Below, one piece after another: positions 45,416 through 56,414 of a stretch of 64,000 nt of DNA; position 1 is the stretch's first letter, and the number at the start of each line of letters is the position of its first letter. Under the pieces are notes generated by a model that ran no database searches, was not told the origin of the DNA, and saw only the letters and a program-made list of their open reading frames with translations. The position numbers and the translations under genes are program-made. This DNA is from Isoetes taiwanensis (lineage: Eukaryota > Streptophyta > Lycopodiopsida > Isoetales > Isoetaceae), in assembly GCA_021234155.1 (NCBI GenBank), contig JAJEKV010000062.1:6974432-7038431 (forward strand), written 5' to 3'.

Positions 45416-45479
45416 GGAATTATTGACTCTTGGCTTCAAACAATTTGTTTGAATATTTATGTTACTAGTACTTTCCACA

Positions 45480-47065
45480 TGTATTGTGATGAGACAGATG
45501 ACAAAATTACTCTCATTCAAAATGATCTCTGAAAGGACGTCCTTGACTCCAACAGATCAAAGAAGTTCTGATTTTTCTTCACCACAAAAATCAATCAAGC
45601 TTTTCCCTGCTTTGCCCTTCCCTTTGATCAAAATTTTTGCCTCATTACTTTTCTTTTGTTGTTTTCTCCTGATCTTTCTGTCTATCTTTATGTATTCCTT
45701 ATGGCCCCTTAATTTACCCTAATAATTTAGCCATTCTTCATCATTTCACGAAGCTCAATCTCTTGGACAAATCAGCATCGATTGATCAGTTAAGTTCATT
45801 TGCATCTAAAATCTCTGTTTTTTTATACATTTCGAACAATTTTTCTAATCTTCTCTGTCAAGAACAGAAAATGGATCCTAAATATTCTAATGTACCTCAC
45901 TTGGATATTCTTTCCAAAGATCCTGACATGTATACACAGATATTTGACACTGATAACCTTGGTCGGCCTCTAAGTATACCCAGGGCTCATGGAGTTACTA
46001 GGACTCGGATGGCTTTGCACTCTGATAGTACCATAGATGAAATATTGACTTTCTCTGAACCTTTGATGGGACCTGTTCAAAAGGAATTAAAAGGTATTCT
46101 CTTGAATCCTTCTCTTGCTTCGTCAAATTATAATATGAGTGAGTTTGTGGTCATTATCAAAGTCAACAAAATTGGGGTTATGCCAGATAAACTAATGGGC
46201 TTTTCTTTTTAATATGATTAAAGGCTTCTTAGGTGCTCTTTTCATTTCTTTGTACCTTTATAATTAATATATTTAACTAGTTCTAGCTCTAAAAAAAAGA
46301 AGAAAAAAAAAAGAAAGAGAGAGAGATTAAAGGCATGTTAATCAATGCTCCCTACTGGCTCAATTATACCTTTCTTATGGTTGAATGTGGTTTCAAAAGA
46401 TTTGATGGTTTCATTTTTAAATCCGAAATCCTAGCCTTTAACTGCTTCCACCTATCCTTTTAGGCCGATTGGCCTCAGTGGACGATAAAAAATCATTCTC
46501 ATTCATTTATTAAATGGATCTCTCAAATTCTTGTTTAAAACATGGCCCGATATTGTGTTGCTTCTTTTTCTCTTCAAAATCTTAGTTCTCCAAGCCTTTT
46601 GGTTCCATTGGTACTTATATTGCTACTGAATATGTACCTTCCAGACCACCTCGAACTTTTGTCCAAAATAACCTCACTAAGCCTATTCCTACTTCCACAC
46701 CTTATATTGATTTCTTTGGTCAAAAAGATATCTCACATGTTAGTTGGGCTGGACTCCTATGTTTTTGTGATAAATGTGAGAGAAGACATAGCTAATTAGT
46801 ATCTTGTGAGGATAATATGAAGCTTCTAAATCTTGAAGAAAAAAAAAAGGAGATTACTCACTTCCTGCCAGATAATGACAAACATCCTATGTATTCTCAA
46901 TCTACAGTTCCAAGTAGAAATTGGAGTGTTATTAATACTGAAAATTATATTGCCATTATGAAAGGGAATGAGCTCAACCCTTTGAACCTTAACATTTGGA
47001 CTCATGTTAAGAAGAATGACAGTACTAGAAGAATACAAAAAAAAGGATTTACGGGTCAAGGAGGC
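45480..47065 (+). pseudogene. LINE 5' region and ORF1 (decayed)
   Basis: The frame at 45763-46212 (MDPKYSNVPHLDILSKDPDM, GRPLSIPRAHG) and pieces at 46330-46800 look like ORF1 of a plant L1. One piece reads INAPYWLNYTFLMVECGFKR, another FCDKCERRHS, a degenerate zinc knuckle. The style (Ser/Phe/Leu-rich, AT-rich codons) matches the LINE sequence at 51.7-53.8 kb. It is cut at about 47065 by a MITE. That it is the same element as the one at 51.7 kb is an inference. Confidence 0.5.
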
Positions 47066-47066
47066 T

Positions 47067-47700
47067 GCCTTAAACCCCCTTTGGTTTGGGGGGTAAAAGC
47101 ATGTTAGGGTGTCCCTTAAAAAGTATTATTTAGTGACTAAAAAGGTACCTAAAAAGGTAGCCAGGAATGGGTACTGGGTACCTGTATAATATCTCAATAT
47201 ACGGTATGTTTTAGAACTTTTTATATATATATTGGTCTCCGATAGCATTATCTTTACCTTAACTTTGAATATTACCATGTCCTTGACTTTTATTTTGGAT
47301 TTTTGTATTAGTTTTAATGAAAAGAAAAATGAGAAAGTACTCAGTTTAGAAGTACCTAGTGTATGTACCTTTGCAGGTTCCAAAAGTGGTACACCCTAAC
47401 ATGCTTTTACCCTGGGTGCATATTCACACGGGGGGTGACTCCGGGCAACGAGAGCTGTTGGATAGGCATATTCACCCCTTATTCCTTAATCTACACCGTA
47501 CGTAAAGTTCCTCGTTTGTGGGGTATGCAAGTACAAAATTTGCTATACTGTATAACAAGATTCGCAAAATACTATAAGATTTCAAGCAGAATACTATATA
47601 GTGTTGATTTCATACGTGCAAAATACAATTATGAGGGCTCTCGCTGCCCTACGTCACCCCCCGTGTGAATATGCACCCAAACCAAAGGGGGTTTAAGGGG
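47067..47700. mobile_element. MITE family M2, copy 2, itself interrupted
   Basis: The left arm TTAAACCCCCTTTGGTTTGG is broken at 47090 by another MITE and resumes at 47413 with TGGGTGCATATTCACACGG. The right arm CCGTGTGAATATGCACCCAA with GGGGGTTTAAGGGG ends near 47700. The centre (GGGCAACGAGAGCTGTTGGA) matches copy 1 at 10.97 kb. Its outer arm lacks the extra 30-40 bp seen in copy 1. Confidence 0.85.
47091..47412. mobile_element. 322-bp MITE nested inside the M2 MITE
   Basis: Ends GGGTAAAAGCATGTTAGGGT and its exact reverse complement ACCCTAACATGCTTTTACCC form TIRs of about 20 bp. TGGG flanks both sides (47087-47090 and 47413-47416), and removing the insert restores the TTTGGGTGCATATTC reading of M2 copy 1. 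No transposase. The superfamily is not determined. Confidence 0.85.
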
Positions 47701-48494
47701 GATTTTAATTTAAATGTGTTGGACCCAATGGTTGTGTTAATTAATGTCAATGGTAGTTATGTGTTGGTTGTTAATGTCAATGGTTGTTATGTGTTGGGGG
47801 TTTAATTTTTATATGTTGGATGTTAATGGTTTGTGTTGCAAAAAAAAATTTTCCCCTCGGGGCCTTAAGGACATCACAGCCCCCTCCCCCTGAAGACAAA
47901 AAATTTAGAATTCAAACCCGAAAAAAAACTAGAATTCATTTGAGGCTTTCATCACCAGTAGCTTTTGAATTTCATCACAATAAAACAAATAGAACATAAG
48001 TAAAAGTTACCATAAAGATAGAGCAGATTGATCCCATTATTCTCAAAGTCATAAAGTTTGCAACACCCATACACAAACATTTCTCAATTGGAATTTAACA
48101 AAGAACCTTTGGCCTCCATGGATTCTTGTGGTGAGAAACCAAAGTGGAAAACTTTTTTCGCTTGTTAGCACAAGGATCTAGAAGCTTCAAAATCTAAAAT
48201 GCATGGTAATTTTTTTGCAGGCTTCATTCGAATGAGCCATAAAACAATATCCAATAGCTAATCCTCAGATATTAATCACCGGTAGGATGTAAAAGCCTAC
48301 CAAACCCGGCCGGAAAATTGCTGTTTTAGCATATATAACTTAACCAAACATATCCATATCATACACTATCAAAAGATCTCGGAGAGAGCTTTCCAACGAA
48401 TAAAAATCATCTCAAACAGAGCTCTGATCAAAAAGTTATGATAAGAAATGTGTTGCCCGGGAGAAACCGCGACTACATGCGCCCTTCATGTGCC
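47701..48494. other. No gene recognised
   Basis: AT-rich DNA with small direct repeats of GTCAATGGTTGTTATGTGTTG near 47740-47800. Confidence 0.45.
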
Positions 48495-48680
48495 CATTAT
48501 GCACCACACACACAAAAAGAGGGCTTTTGTTGTGAGCCATTGGTTGTTGACCATTATGCACCACAATAACACGAAAAAAGAGCTTTTGTTGTGAGCCATT
48601 GGTTGTTGACCATTATGCACCACACGCACAAAAAAGGGGCTTTTGTTGTGAGCCATCGGTTGTTGACCATTGGAAAAAAA
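48495..48680. repeat. Three tandem copies of a 57-59 bp unit
   Basis: CATTATGCACCACA starts at 48495, 48552 and 48611, each followed by GCTTTTGTTGTGAGCCAT and GGTTGTTGACCATT. The copies differ mainly in the A-rich centre. Confidence 0.9.
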
Positions 48681-49114
48681 AAGCTAAAATCAATGGCTCA
48701 GAAATGGTGCACTCTAGATGTACGCATTAGTACATCCATTTGAATACATCACGAAATCATAGGAAAACCTTAGTGAAAAGCGTACAAAAACACAAAGAAA
48801 ACCCCCTGTTATTATGCTACATATTCATTTTGATTTCCATTCTAAGATTAAACTAAACAAGCCCGACTTTAGGAATTTGGTTAATAGGTTAATATGTTGA
48901 ATAGAGGATTATTTGTTGGTCCTTTAAAAAATTCTATCCAAAAATCTCTGAGGCTGATAGATACAACCTAAAAGGGACAGCCCATCTTGACGTCAAACTT
49001 TATTGAAACTCCAAGCCAAAAGCCAGATACAAAGGCACAGGCGGGAATAAAATCTCAGCGGGTAATCATGACCCACTGAGTAGAACCACTAGCCTATGCA
49101 TAAGATAATACACT
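48681..49114. other. No gene recognised
   Basis: Nothing supported. Confidence 0.4.
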
Positions 49115-49440
49115 CAAATGGAACTCAAATATCAACTGTCGCTTGGCAGGGGCAAAAAGAGCAATGGTAGGCTTTAGCAATTCTAGCTTGTGCGTCTTGG
49201 ATGATAACTGCTAGAGGAATATCCAAACCCTGAAAGACACACAATCTTCTGTGCTTCCAGATGGACCACAACAACCAACCTGATGCTAAATGAAATGCTT
49301 GGCCCCGCAACTTATTCCAAGTATCCAGATAAATAGCCAGGAGCATTTGCTGACTTGTCAATATCACATGAAAAAAAGAAAGCAGCCAAGACCAAACATG
49401 CTAGAGATGATCACACAAAAAGAAACAATGCTTCTACAAA
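49115..49440 (-). pseudogene. LINE C-terminal fragment, minus strand
   Basis: The frame reads HVWSWLLSFFHVILTSQQ, then LASGWLLWSIWKHRRLCVFQ and GLDIPLAVIIQDAQARI. This is the end of a plant L1 ORF2: the zf-RVT tail (H.F..C....VW) followed by the LLW.IWK.RN..VF.G segment. A stop lies within HL*HVW and the RT is not attached, so it is a 5'-truncated remnant. Confidence 0.7.
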
Positions 49441-49555
49441 TGATCTCAATCTTTCCTTGAACTCTGTTGTTAAGAGTTCTACTTTGAGCAGCAAAATTAT
49501 GATGTCTTCAATTCAGAGCAAGAGTTAGGCTAATTCAAAGGCTTACAAGACAAAT

Positions 49556-50070
49556 AATTCCTAATGATAAGAGAGGTTCACTAAATATGAAAATACAACA
49601 TGATAAAGAGATAGAGAAAAATAATGATAAAGATAAGATAAGATAAGATAAGAATTTTTACGTCCACGGGAACCCAACGGGTTATGGGACGGCACATGCA
49701 AGGGCAACAGCCCATCTAAAACCCTGGGGGCTAGGCCCCATCACCAAATACAATAACCAAATATTAAAAGGCTACCAAGAATAAGAGAAGATAATGCTAA
49801 TGCTAGTGGTAAATTTATGCTTCTAAAATTATCTAGACATAGCCAGTCCAAGGATTGGAAGGCCATTGATCTAGAATAATTGCCGCTACCCCGCATTAAT
49901 CGCCCATTTCTTTTAAGCAGCGGCTGCCCCCTCACCTTGCAGCCCTCCCACGGTTACGTTCTGAGAATAGAATAGAATAGTTTTTTAGCGTCAATTCCTA
50001 ATGATAAGAGAGGTTCACTAAATATGAAAATACAACATAATAAAGAGATAGAGAAAAATAATGATAAAGA
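49556..50070. repeat. 78-bp direct repeats around two LINE tails
   Basis: A 78-bp sequence starting AATTCCTAATGATAAGAGAG and ending AATAATGATAAAGA occurs at 49556-49633 and 49993-50070 with one mismatch. The first is followed by (TAAGA)n and a LINE 3' end, CGTCCACGGGAACCCAACGG on the plus strand; the second by (GAATA)n and CGTCCACAGAGACC. GAATAGAATAGTTTTTTAGC also precedes the second repeat. The pentanucleotide arrays look like minus-strand LINE 3' tails and the long repeat may be a target duplication. Confidence 0.75.
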
Positions 50071-50095
50071 GAATAGAATAGAATAGAATAGTTTT

Positions 50096-51690
50096 TTAGC
50101 GTCCACAGAGACCAATTGGCCTATGGGACCCAAACAAAAAGAGAGCAGCAAGCGTATTACTGACAGGATTAAAAAACCCCGCCCCGAAGGGTTTTCGAGG
50201 GAAAAACCTTAGCAGTAATAAGCGTGCTGGCACACTGTACAATTGCATAGGACAGTTCAATACCGTCCCGTAGGACACAAACGAGTCCGTGCATCCATAA
50301 CCTCCTGGAGGTATGACCCCAACAATCCCACTGACGCCATAATCAATAACTGATGCAACGGCTGGCCAGTGCACTAGCAATCGAACATATCGCCTTTGAT
50401 ATGGGCAAATGCCGGGCAGTTCGAGGGCATGACATTCATCCTCAATCGCGCCCGGTGGCAACACTGGCAAAGCCTTTGCTCGTGGGTTCCCGGAGCCCAA
50501 CGCCTGCTTCAATGCGGGGCGATGTGCACCCGTCGCGAATGGAAGCTATAAGTCTCCGCTTCTTCATGGGCAGTACCGGTGTACAAGTACCGGTGGGCCT
50601 CTTTGTGAGCCTAGGGATTGACTTAAGCGGCCGATAGTGTGCCATCTTAACGCGGCCGCCGAGCTTCGCATCCCGTAGCTTGTGAAGGAAAGTAGCATCT
50701 AGGTATAGTTTAAGTGCCTCGCGATCTTTCTTTGTCCCGACTTGACGATTCGCTTGTTGCTCGACACCCAAATGGAGAAACCACCGAGCTTGCTTGTCTT
50801 TTCCAGCAGGATTTTTAAAGCGCTGGGGACCCACGCCGCGGGCCAAAGCAAAGGTGGGGGCAAGCGTGTATCAGCCATAGCGACCACCTTTGAAGTAAAC
50901 GATGTGGCGCTCCAATGCAGCCCGCTGAAGGGTAGAAAGCCTGCTCTCGAGTAGGATCCGGTAACGAACTGTGAGTTCACCCCCCGTGGCCCGCCAAGAA
51001 GGCCTTCTGCACGCCGAGGTCATTCCATGTGTTGAGGGATATCACCGGGACCCACACTTCCGCCCCATACAAAGGACCGCTCAACCAAGGTCCAAAACAA
51101 ATGTGACCGGGTGGCCCCAGCATACAACTCGCCTTTGTGGCTGCTGGTTCCGCATGGCATATAGTGCTTTTCTCAACCAGCCGCGGACCGGCAACCTGAT
51201 GCTGCATCCCAATGAGTGGTGATCGGCAGAACTCAATCCCCTGGGCACTTGTAGGCCGGAGCCACCTCTACCTCCTCCCCAGTAAAGTGAATGGGAAGTT
51301 TTGGTCACTGATGATGCATCATGACACCCTAGTTTTGGCCAAGTTAACTTCATGCCCGTGAATTGGCAAAAAGTGTCAAGAGCATCCGGTGACGTTGCAT
51401 GTCCCTCCCGGAGTATAGGCCATGAGGTTGACATCACAAGATATATGAGATGCCTTAATTGTGTGATGTATGAGATGTGTGCCCGCACCTCCATGTTCGA
51501 GAGCCAATCTTCCAACCGATCAATGTATAGGCCAAAGAGTGTGGGGGAGAGGGGGGCAACCCCACGACCCAATGCTAACATCAATCGGTTGTGCCTAGCG
51601 TGATACGCCTCGAAAGCATGCCCCGCATGCCTATATATAATTTATCGCAAGTCCGGAGGGTCCCCAGCCCAAATCGTCTCCCAAGAAGAA
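50096..51690 (-). pseudogene. 5'-truncated LINE, RT end to C terminus
   Basis: On the minus strand a frame near 51.58 kb reads GRGVAPLSPTLFGLYIDRLE, matching the RG..Q.CPLSPTLF.LYID motif of a LINE RT (Gln and Cys lost). TFCQFTGMKLTWPK follows, which is the F....G..LN..K motif. Later frames give KALYAMRNQQPQ and, near 50.45 kb, PPGAIEDECHALELPGICPY, the C..C...EDE.H....CP tail. At least three frameshifts separate the pieces. Upstream RT and endonuclease are absent. It is G+C-richer than the surrounding plus-strand LINE and of another LINE clade. Confidence 0.75.
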
Positions 51691-51699
51691 CATAAATCA

Positions 51700-52540
51700 G
51701 ATATTGGCATCAACAAGAAAAATGAAGAAGTTAAAGGTTTGACTACTAATAATGAATTTGGTATATTTGCTAACATCTCTGATAATATTATAGATTCTAT
51801 AGAATCTAATGACCCTACAAGAGAAAACCCTTTCTATTCTGTACGTGTGCCTCCTCCTAATAATATTAATCTCCTTTTTGAACCTATGGAAAATATCCAA
51901 AATCAAGCATATCCATCTGATCTTATTGATCTCTCTTCTCCCATTGAGTATATTTTACCTTTTTTTACCAATGACTATGTTCATGCAATGATCGAAAAAT
52001 AGTTAGCTAGCTTGCAAGAAGATTTATTCATAGACAATAGTCCGATGGTGCAAAACTCTACGTTGGTGTTGGAAAGTAAGTCTGTCAGTGACTCTGTGGT
52101 CAATAGAGCAGATTTGGATCATGACTTTATAGCAGATGGAGATTGTGACTTTGTTATGGACACCCCTGAGAAATTGGTTAATTATGATATAGGGATGGAC
52201 AATCCTTTCTTGAAGAGTCTAACAACTCCCAAGCAAGTTCTCTCTCCAATTCAATCGCCTATTGTTGCTAATAATAATCTAATGTGAAGTCCATGGATAA
52301 TCAATTTGAAGACATGTGTTAATAAATGTTTGAATTTGTCTCTGGAGGCCTTTCCTCTTTTGATGAGAATTGCTCTTTAAATGTTCCCTCTTCTGCGATA
52401 AGGAAAATTGGGATAATGATTTATACCTCTTAGAGCCTTTTCATTTCAGGCCTGTTGGTAAATCCAAAGGTAGGGGTAAAAAGAAATATAGCCTGCTGCC
52501 AATATCAGAAGTAGCAAGAAAAAAAAAAGAAAAATCTCGT
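51700..52540 (+). pseudogene. LINE ORF1 C-terminal / ORF1-ORF2 region
   Basis: Frames MTTNNEFGIFANISDNIIDS (51739) and, after one stop, DLFIDNSPMVQNSTLVLESK run to 52287. They are Asp/Asn/Ser-rich and low-complexity, as between the zinc knuckle of ORF1 and ORF2 of plant L1s. A Lys-rich run (SKGRGKKKYSL) lies near 52470-52530. No domain can be named. Position directly before the endonuclease supports the LINE assignment. Confidence 0.5.
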
Positions 52541-52559
52541 TAGGCCTCTTCCTTCTGTC

Positions 52560-53830
52560 TTCTGATTCTCTGTCATCTACTTTATCCTGGAATTTAAGGG
52601 GTCTTAAGGGTGCACTTAAAAGGAGACATGTTATCTCCCAGATTAAACCTTATGATGCTGATATTATCATGCTCCAAGAGCTTAGATTTCCTATCTTTGA
52701 AAGCGCTAATTTAGTTGATTGGATTTACCCTGGTATCTCTTCTATCTGGATTGAAGCTAATGGTACCTCTGGAGGTCTTTGTATTATTTCGAAATCTATC
52801 TCTTAATCCCATTTTTATAATAGTGCCAGTAGAATATGGCAGATTGCTATTTTTGAACTCAATAATGCTTCCTTCAGAATTATCAATGTTTATGCCTCCA
52901 GTAATTCCTTCATTGGAAAGGATCTCTGGGAGGAGATAAATATATCCATTTCTTCTCAAATCATTGACAATTGGATAATAAAAAGGGACTTCAACAATGC
53001 TCCTAATTGGGATCAGAAGCTTGGTAATAATCTGAACATAAATTCGTTTGAAAGGGACAGATAGGATTCTTTGTTATCTGATAGTTCCTTTCACATACTG
53101 CCTTTCTCTACTGCAAAGTTTACTTAGTTTAATAAAAGATTAGGTAAAGATAGGATCTTCTATGCCTTGGATAGATTTTATTTGTCAAATCCTGCTAATG
53201 TTCTTTGGGACAACTATTATGTTACAAGTGATGAGGGCACTTCCATCTCAGATCGCCAACCCCAATTTCTCATCTCTGCTACTCTAGTCTTCTTGCCGAG
53301 ATCTTCCAATATTCCTTATAAATTCAATTGTTCTCTCTTGAACTCTAATTCCTTTTGTGCTGACTTTAGTAAGTTCTACTCTGATCTTCCAAGGGTTCAA
53401 GTGAGAAATTCTATAAATTCCTTCTATGCTAAGGCAATCAAGCATTGGATAAAAGGTTGATCAAAAGCTAAATATCTAGAAAGAAAGCTAGTAGGTCATC
53501 AGATCCGCCCTCCAAGATGAAGGTCATCTTGGAGGTCATTAGATAAAGCAAATGAAGGTCATTAGATCCACCCTCCAAGATGACCCTTTCAATGTGGACT
53601 TACAAGTGCATGAGGATAGATTAAAAGCTATAAAAAATATAGAGGAAACTAGAACTAAATCTGCTACTATTTGCTATAAGACATTAAGAATCTGGATCAT
53701 CGGAATTCAAAGTTCTTTTTCAGACTGGCCAAGAATAGAATTTTTAAAAAAAGCATCACTCAGATTCTTGATGACAATGATGCTTGTAACAGCAAATTTC
53801 TCGTTTCTTCCAATCTAAATACAATGAGCT
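52560..53830 (+). pseudogene. L1 endonuclease and linker of LINE ORF2
   Basis: TLSWNLRGLKGALKRRHVIS, IIMLQELRF (catalytic Glu), FRIINVYASSN, IKRDFNNAP (family GDFN) and ISDRQPQF (family SDHxP) trace the AP-type endonuclease of plant L1s. Replacement of the catalytic His by Arg, at least three in-frame stops and a frameshift make it inactive. The following NSKFFFRLAKNRIFKKS and ILDDND segment matches the NTKFFH..A..R...I..I.D linker. The LINE is interrupted at 53837 by the full-length copia. Confidence 0.85.
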
Positions 53831-53837
53831 TTTTTCT

Positions 53838-54672
53838 TGTTGAGAATTCAGCTAATAAGTCATCTGCATAGTCTACCTATGAGAAGCAGTGGCAGTAGGT
53901 TAGACCAACTTGTTCATTAAGTTATCTGCATAAGTTATCTGCATAGTTATCTATGAGAAGCAGTGGCAGTAGGTTAACTTGTAGATTATCATGTAACCTA
54001 AAGTACAGGAGAGACATTGAGTATATGTTAAGATGAGTAAATGTTGAAGATTGAATGTTCAATGTTAACATGGATGTTAAGGAAAAAGGAGTATTTTGTT
54101 AACATGGGAATTGTGGAGGAAAGTTTAAATGGAAAAATATGTTCAATGGTCGAAAAGCCGATTTCCAGTGTTTGTCCTGTGGGATATTATCGAAGAGATG
54201 ACAAACCGAGATTGGAAAGTAAATCCAATCCCATAACTGCCGGATTCATGCGTATAAGACTGATGAACTAGCAGGAAATGATTAGGTAGGTTGGATCGAG
54301 CTGTAGGTTCCGAAGTGGAGCCATAATCTCTCAGTCAAAGGATCTACAGTAATCAGGTCAATGCCCAATGAATAGTGCTTTATCTGCTTCAGTTTTTAAT
54401 GGTTTAGACCATTGCAATCATTATTGACAACAAGCTTATTGTCATAGGATATCTTTGAATGTATTCATAAGCTTTGATTGTAGTCATGAACTTGAAGTAT
54501 GATCATGAAGTATACATGATGATTATGATGTATACATGATCTAGTGAAAATTAGTGACCATATCTTGGCTTTTCACTAGATCATTATTTGTATTCTATTG
54601 TTCATAAGCTTGAAGAATCTTGCTAGACATCAATATTATATTTATTGAGTTTATTATTCTCAAGATCTAACA
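53838..54672 (+). mobile_element. 5' LTR of full-length copia
   Basis: TGTTGAGAATTC to GATCTAACA, 835 bp. AGAAGCAGTGGCAGTAGGTT occurs twice near its start. A 76-codon frame (54041-54271) is conserved in the 3' LTR but looks incidental. Confidence 0.93.
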
Positions 54673-54673
54673 G

Positions 54674-54685
54674 TGGTATCAGAGC
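54674..54685 (+). other. Primer binding site of copia
   Basis: TGGTATCAGAGC, one base after the LTR, complementary to initiator tRNA-Met. Confidence 0.95.
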
Positions 54686-54692
54686 TAGCATT

Positions 54693-55709
54693 ATGTCTAG
54701 CAGATTTGGAGCAAGCTTGCTCAACACTGTAGATGTGTATGCTGGAGGTCCTGGTTTCCAAATCTGGAAGGACGCTATAGTACATATCTTGGAGGTTGAA
54801 GACTTGTGGGATTTAGTGGATCCCCAAGGAAATGTTACTGCAGGGGTGCTGACCAGGTTTGGTTCTAATTCAGCAAGCTCTATTAATGCTGCAGATGCAG
54901 GTCAGACTTCACAAAGTGCAGGTGCAGGAGGCACAGCAGTGGGCAGTAGCTCTGGAGGTAAATCCTTGTATGCCAAAGCTAAGGAGGCTCAAGGAATCAT
55001 ATCTTGCAAGGTAAGTCCTACAATTAGGTTGAAATTGAGAGGGTTAAGTCCACGAGATATGTGGAAGTATATGCTTAAACACTATGAAGATAAAACATCC
55101 TCTCAAATTGATTTACTTGAAAATGAGCTAAGAGGATTAAAATTAGGAAAAGATGAGGATGACTCAGGGTTCTTTGATAGCTTTGATAACCTTGTAGCAG
55201 ACCTTGCTGGAGCAAATGTAAATATCTCAGATAGAAGTCAAGTATTGCAAATATCCAGGGCAGTGGATAATGAAAATCTGGCCTTGTTCATTAGAAATAC
55301 TTGTAGGTCAAGAGAGGAAGCAGAAAATTGTTTGAGAACCGAATGGGAACAAAAGAAAATATCAAGGCAACAGTCTAATGAACCTGACGTATTAGTTGTC
55401 AAGAAGAAAGTGACTTGTTATCATTGCCATGAGCAAGGTTACTATAAAAATGAATGTCCCAAATTGAAGAAAGAATTTAATTGCTATACATGTGGGGGAA
55501 GAGGTCAGGTAGCCTCTAAATGCCCAACTCCAAAGAATTATGGGAGGGGAAGAGGAAGATCTGATAGCAGAGGTGGCAGGTCTTCAAATAGAGGAAAAGA
55601 AAGAAGCTATAAAAAAGCTTTTGTAACTGAAGAACATGAAGAAAAGTCTAAGGCAAATTCTGAAGATGAAGATGATGAGGTATTTAATGAATTTGCTATT
55701 CTTGACTAA
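54693..55709 (+). pseudogene. Gag of full-length copia
   Basis: MSSRFGASLLNTVDVYAGGP starts just after the PBS. The UBN2-type gag is followed by two zinc knuckles. The first, CYHCHEQGYYKNEC, and the second, CYTCGGRGQVASKC, both lack the zinc-binding His (Tyr and Gln in its place; the shorter copia keeps CYNCGGRGHISSKC). An Arg/Gly-rich stretch follows. The frame stays the same into protease but is closed by TAA at 55707, 24 nt before MVVDSGAERS. That stop may be a nonsense mutation or, less likely, a programmed gag stop. The start was chosen by context and by homology to the short copia. Confidence 0.85.
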
Positions 55710-56414
55710 ACTAAATCTAACAAATCTGATTATATGGTAGTTGATAGTGGAGCTGAACGATCAGTAGTGCAATCTACTGATCTTCTGAAGAATCTTACAA
55801 ATGCAAATTCAAGAAATATACAAGTTGGTAATGGAGCTCTTCAGAAAATTCAGAGTAGGGGGTTGCTGCAGCTTGAGGATCTGAATGGTGACATTGTAAA
55901 TATACAGAATGTGTTTTGTGTGCCTACAATAATCAAGAACTTGATTTCAGTTAGTCAATTGGTTGACCTAGGTTATAGGGTCACTTTTGACTCAATGCAA
56001 TGTAATATTTTCCTCAAAGATGAATTGAAATTTCGTGCTACCAGAATTGGAAATCTATTTGCAATGAATAATGTTGTGAGCATCAATACAATCAAAGAAA
56101 AAGGGCTAGAATTATGGCATAATCGTCTGGCACATACTAACAACAAAAATCTCAAGCATTTGATCAAACAAGGCTGGATATTCTGTGACAAAAACTCAGA
56201 CCATTTTATATGTGAAGGATGTGCCTTGGGAAAGCTAAATAGATTACCTTTTACCAAAAGAAAGACCAGAGCAACTCAAGTGCTTGAACTGGTGCACACA
56301 GATCTTTGTGGTCCTTTGAATATTAAAAGCAGGACAAATAAAAGATACTTCATTACCTTTACGGATGATTACAGCAGAAAATGCAAAACTTATGCATCAG
56401 CAACCAAGTCATAA
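55710..56414 (+). pseudogene. Protease and N-terminal integrase of copia
   Basis: DSGAERSVVQSTDLL is the aspartic protease active site. ISVSQLVDLGYRVTFD and LWHNRLAHTNNKNLKHL with CEGCALGK form the pre-integrase zinc domain. LVHTDLCGPLN and FTDDYSRK hold the first catalytic Asp of the DDE core. The frame ends with TAA in ATKS*. It is the same frame as gag, so one polyprotein is inferred before the stops. Confidence 0.88.

Noticed and set aside
54041-54271. 76-codon frame conserved in both copia LTRs (also 59088-59318)
   Set aside because: Identity follows from LTR duplication; no domain and unlikely codon pattern, so treated as incidental.
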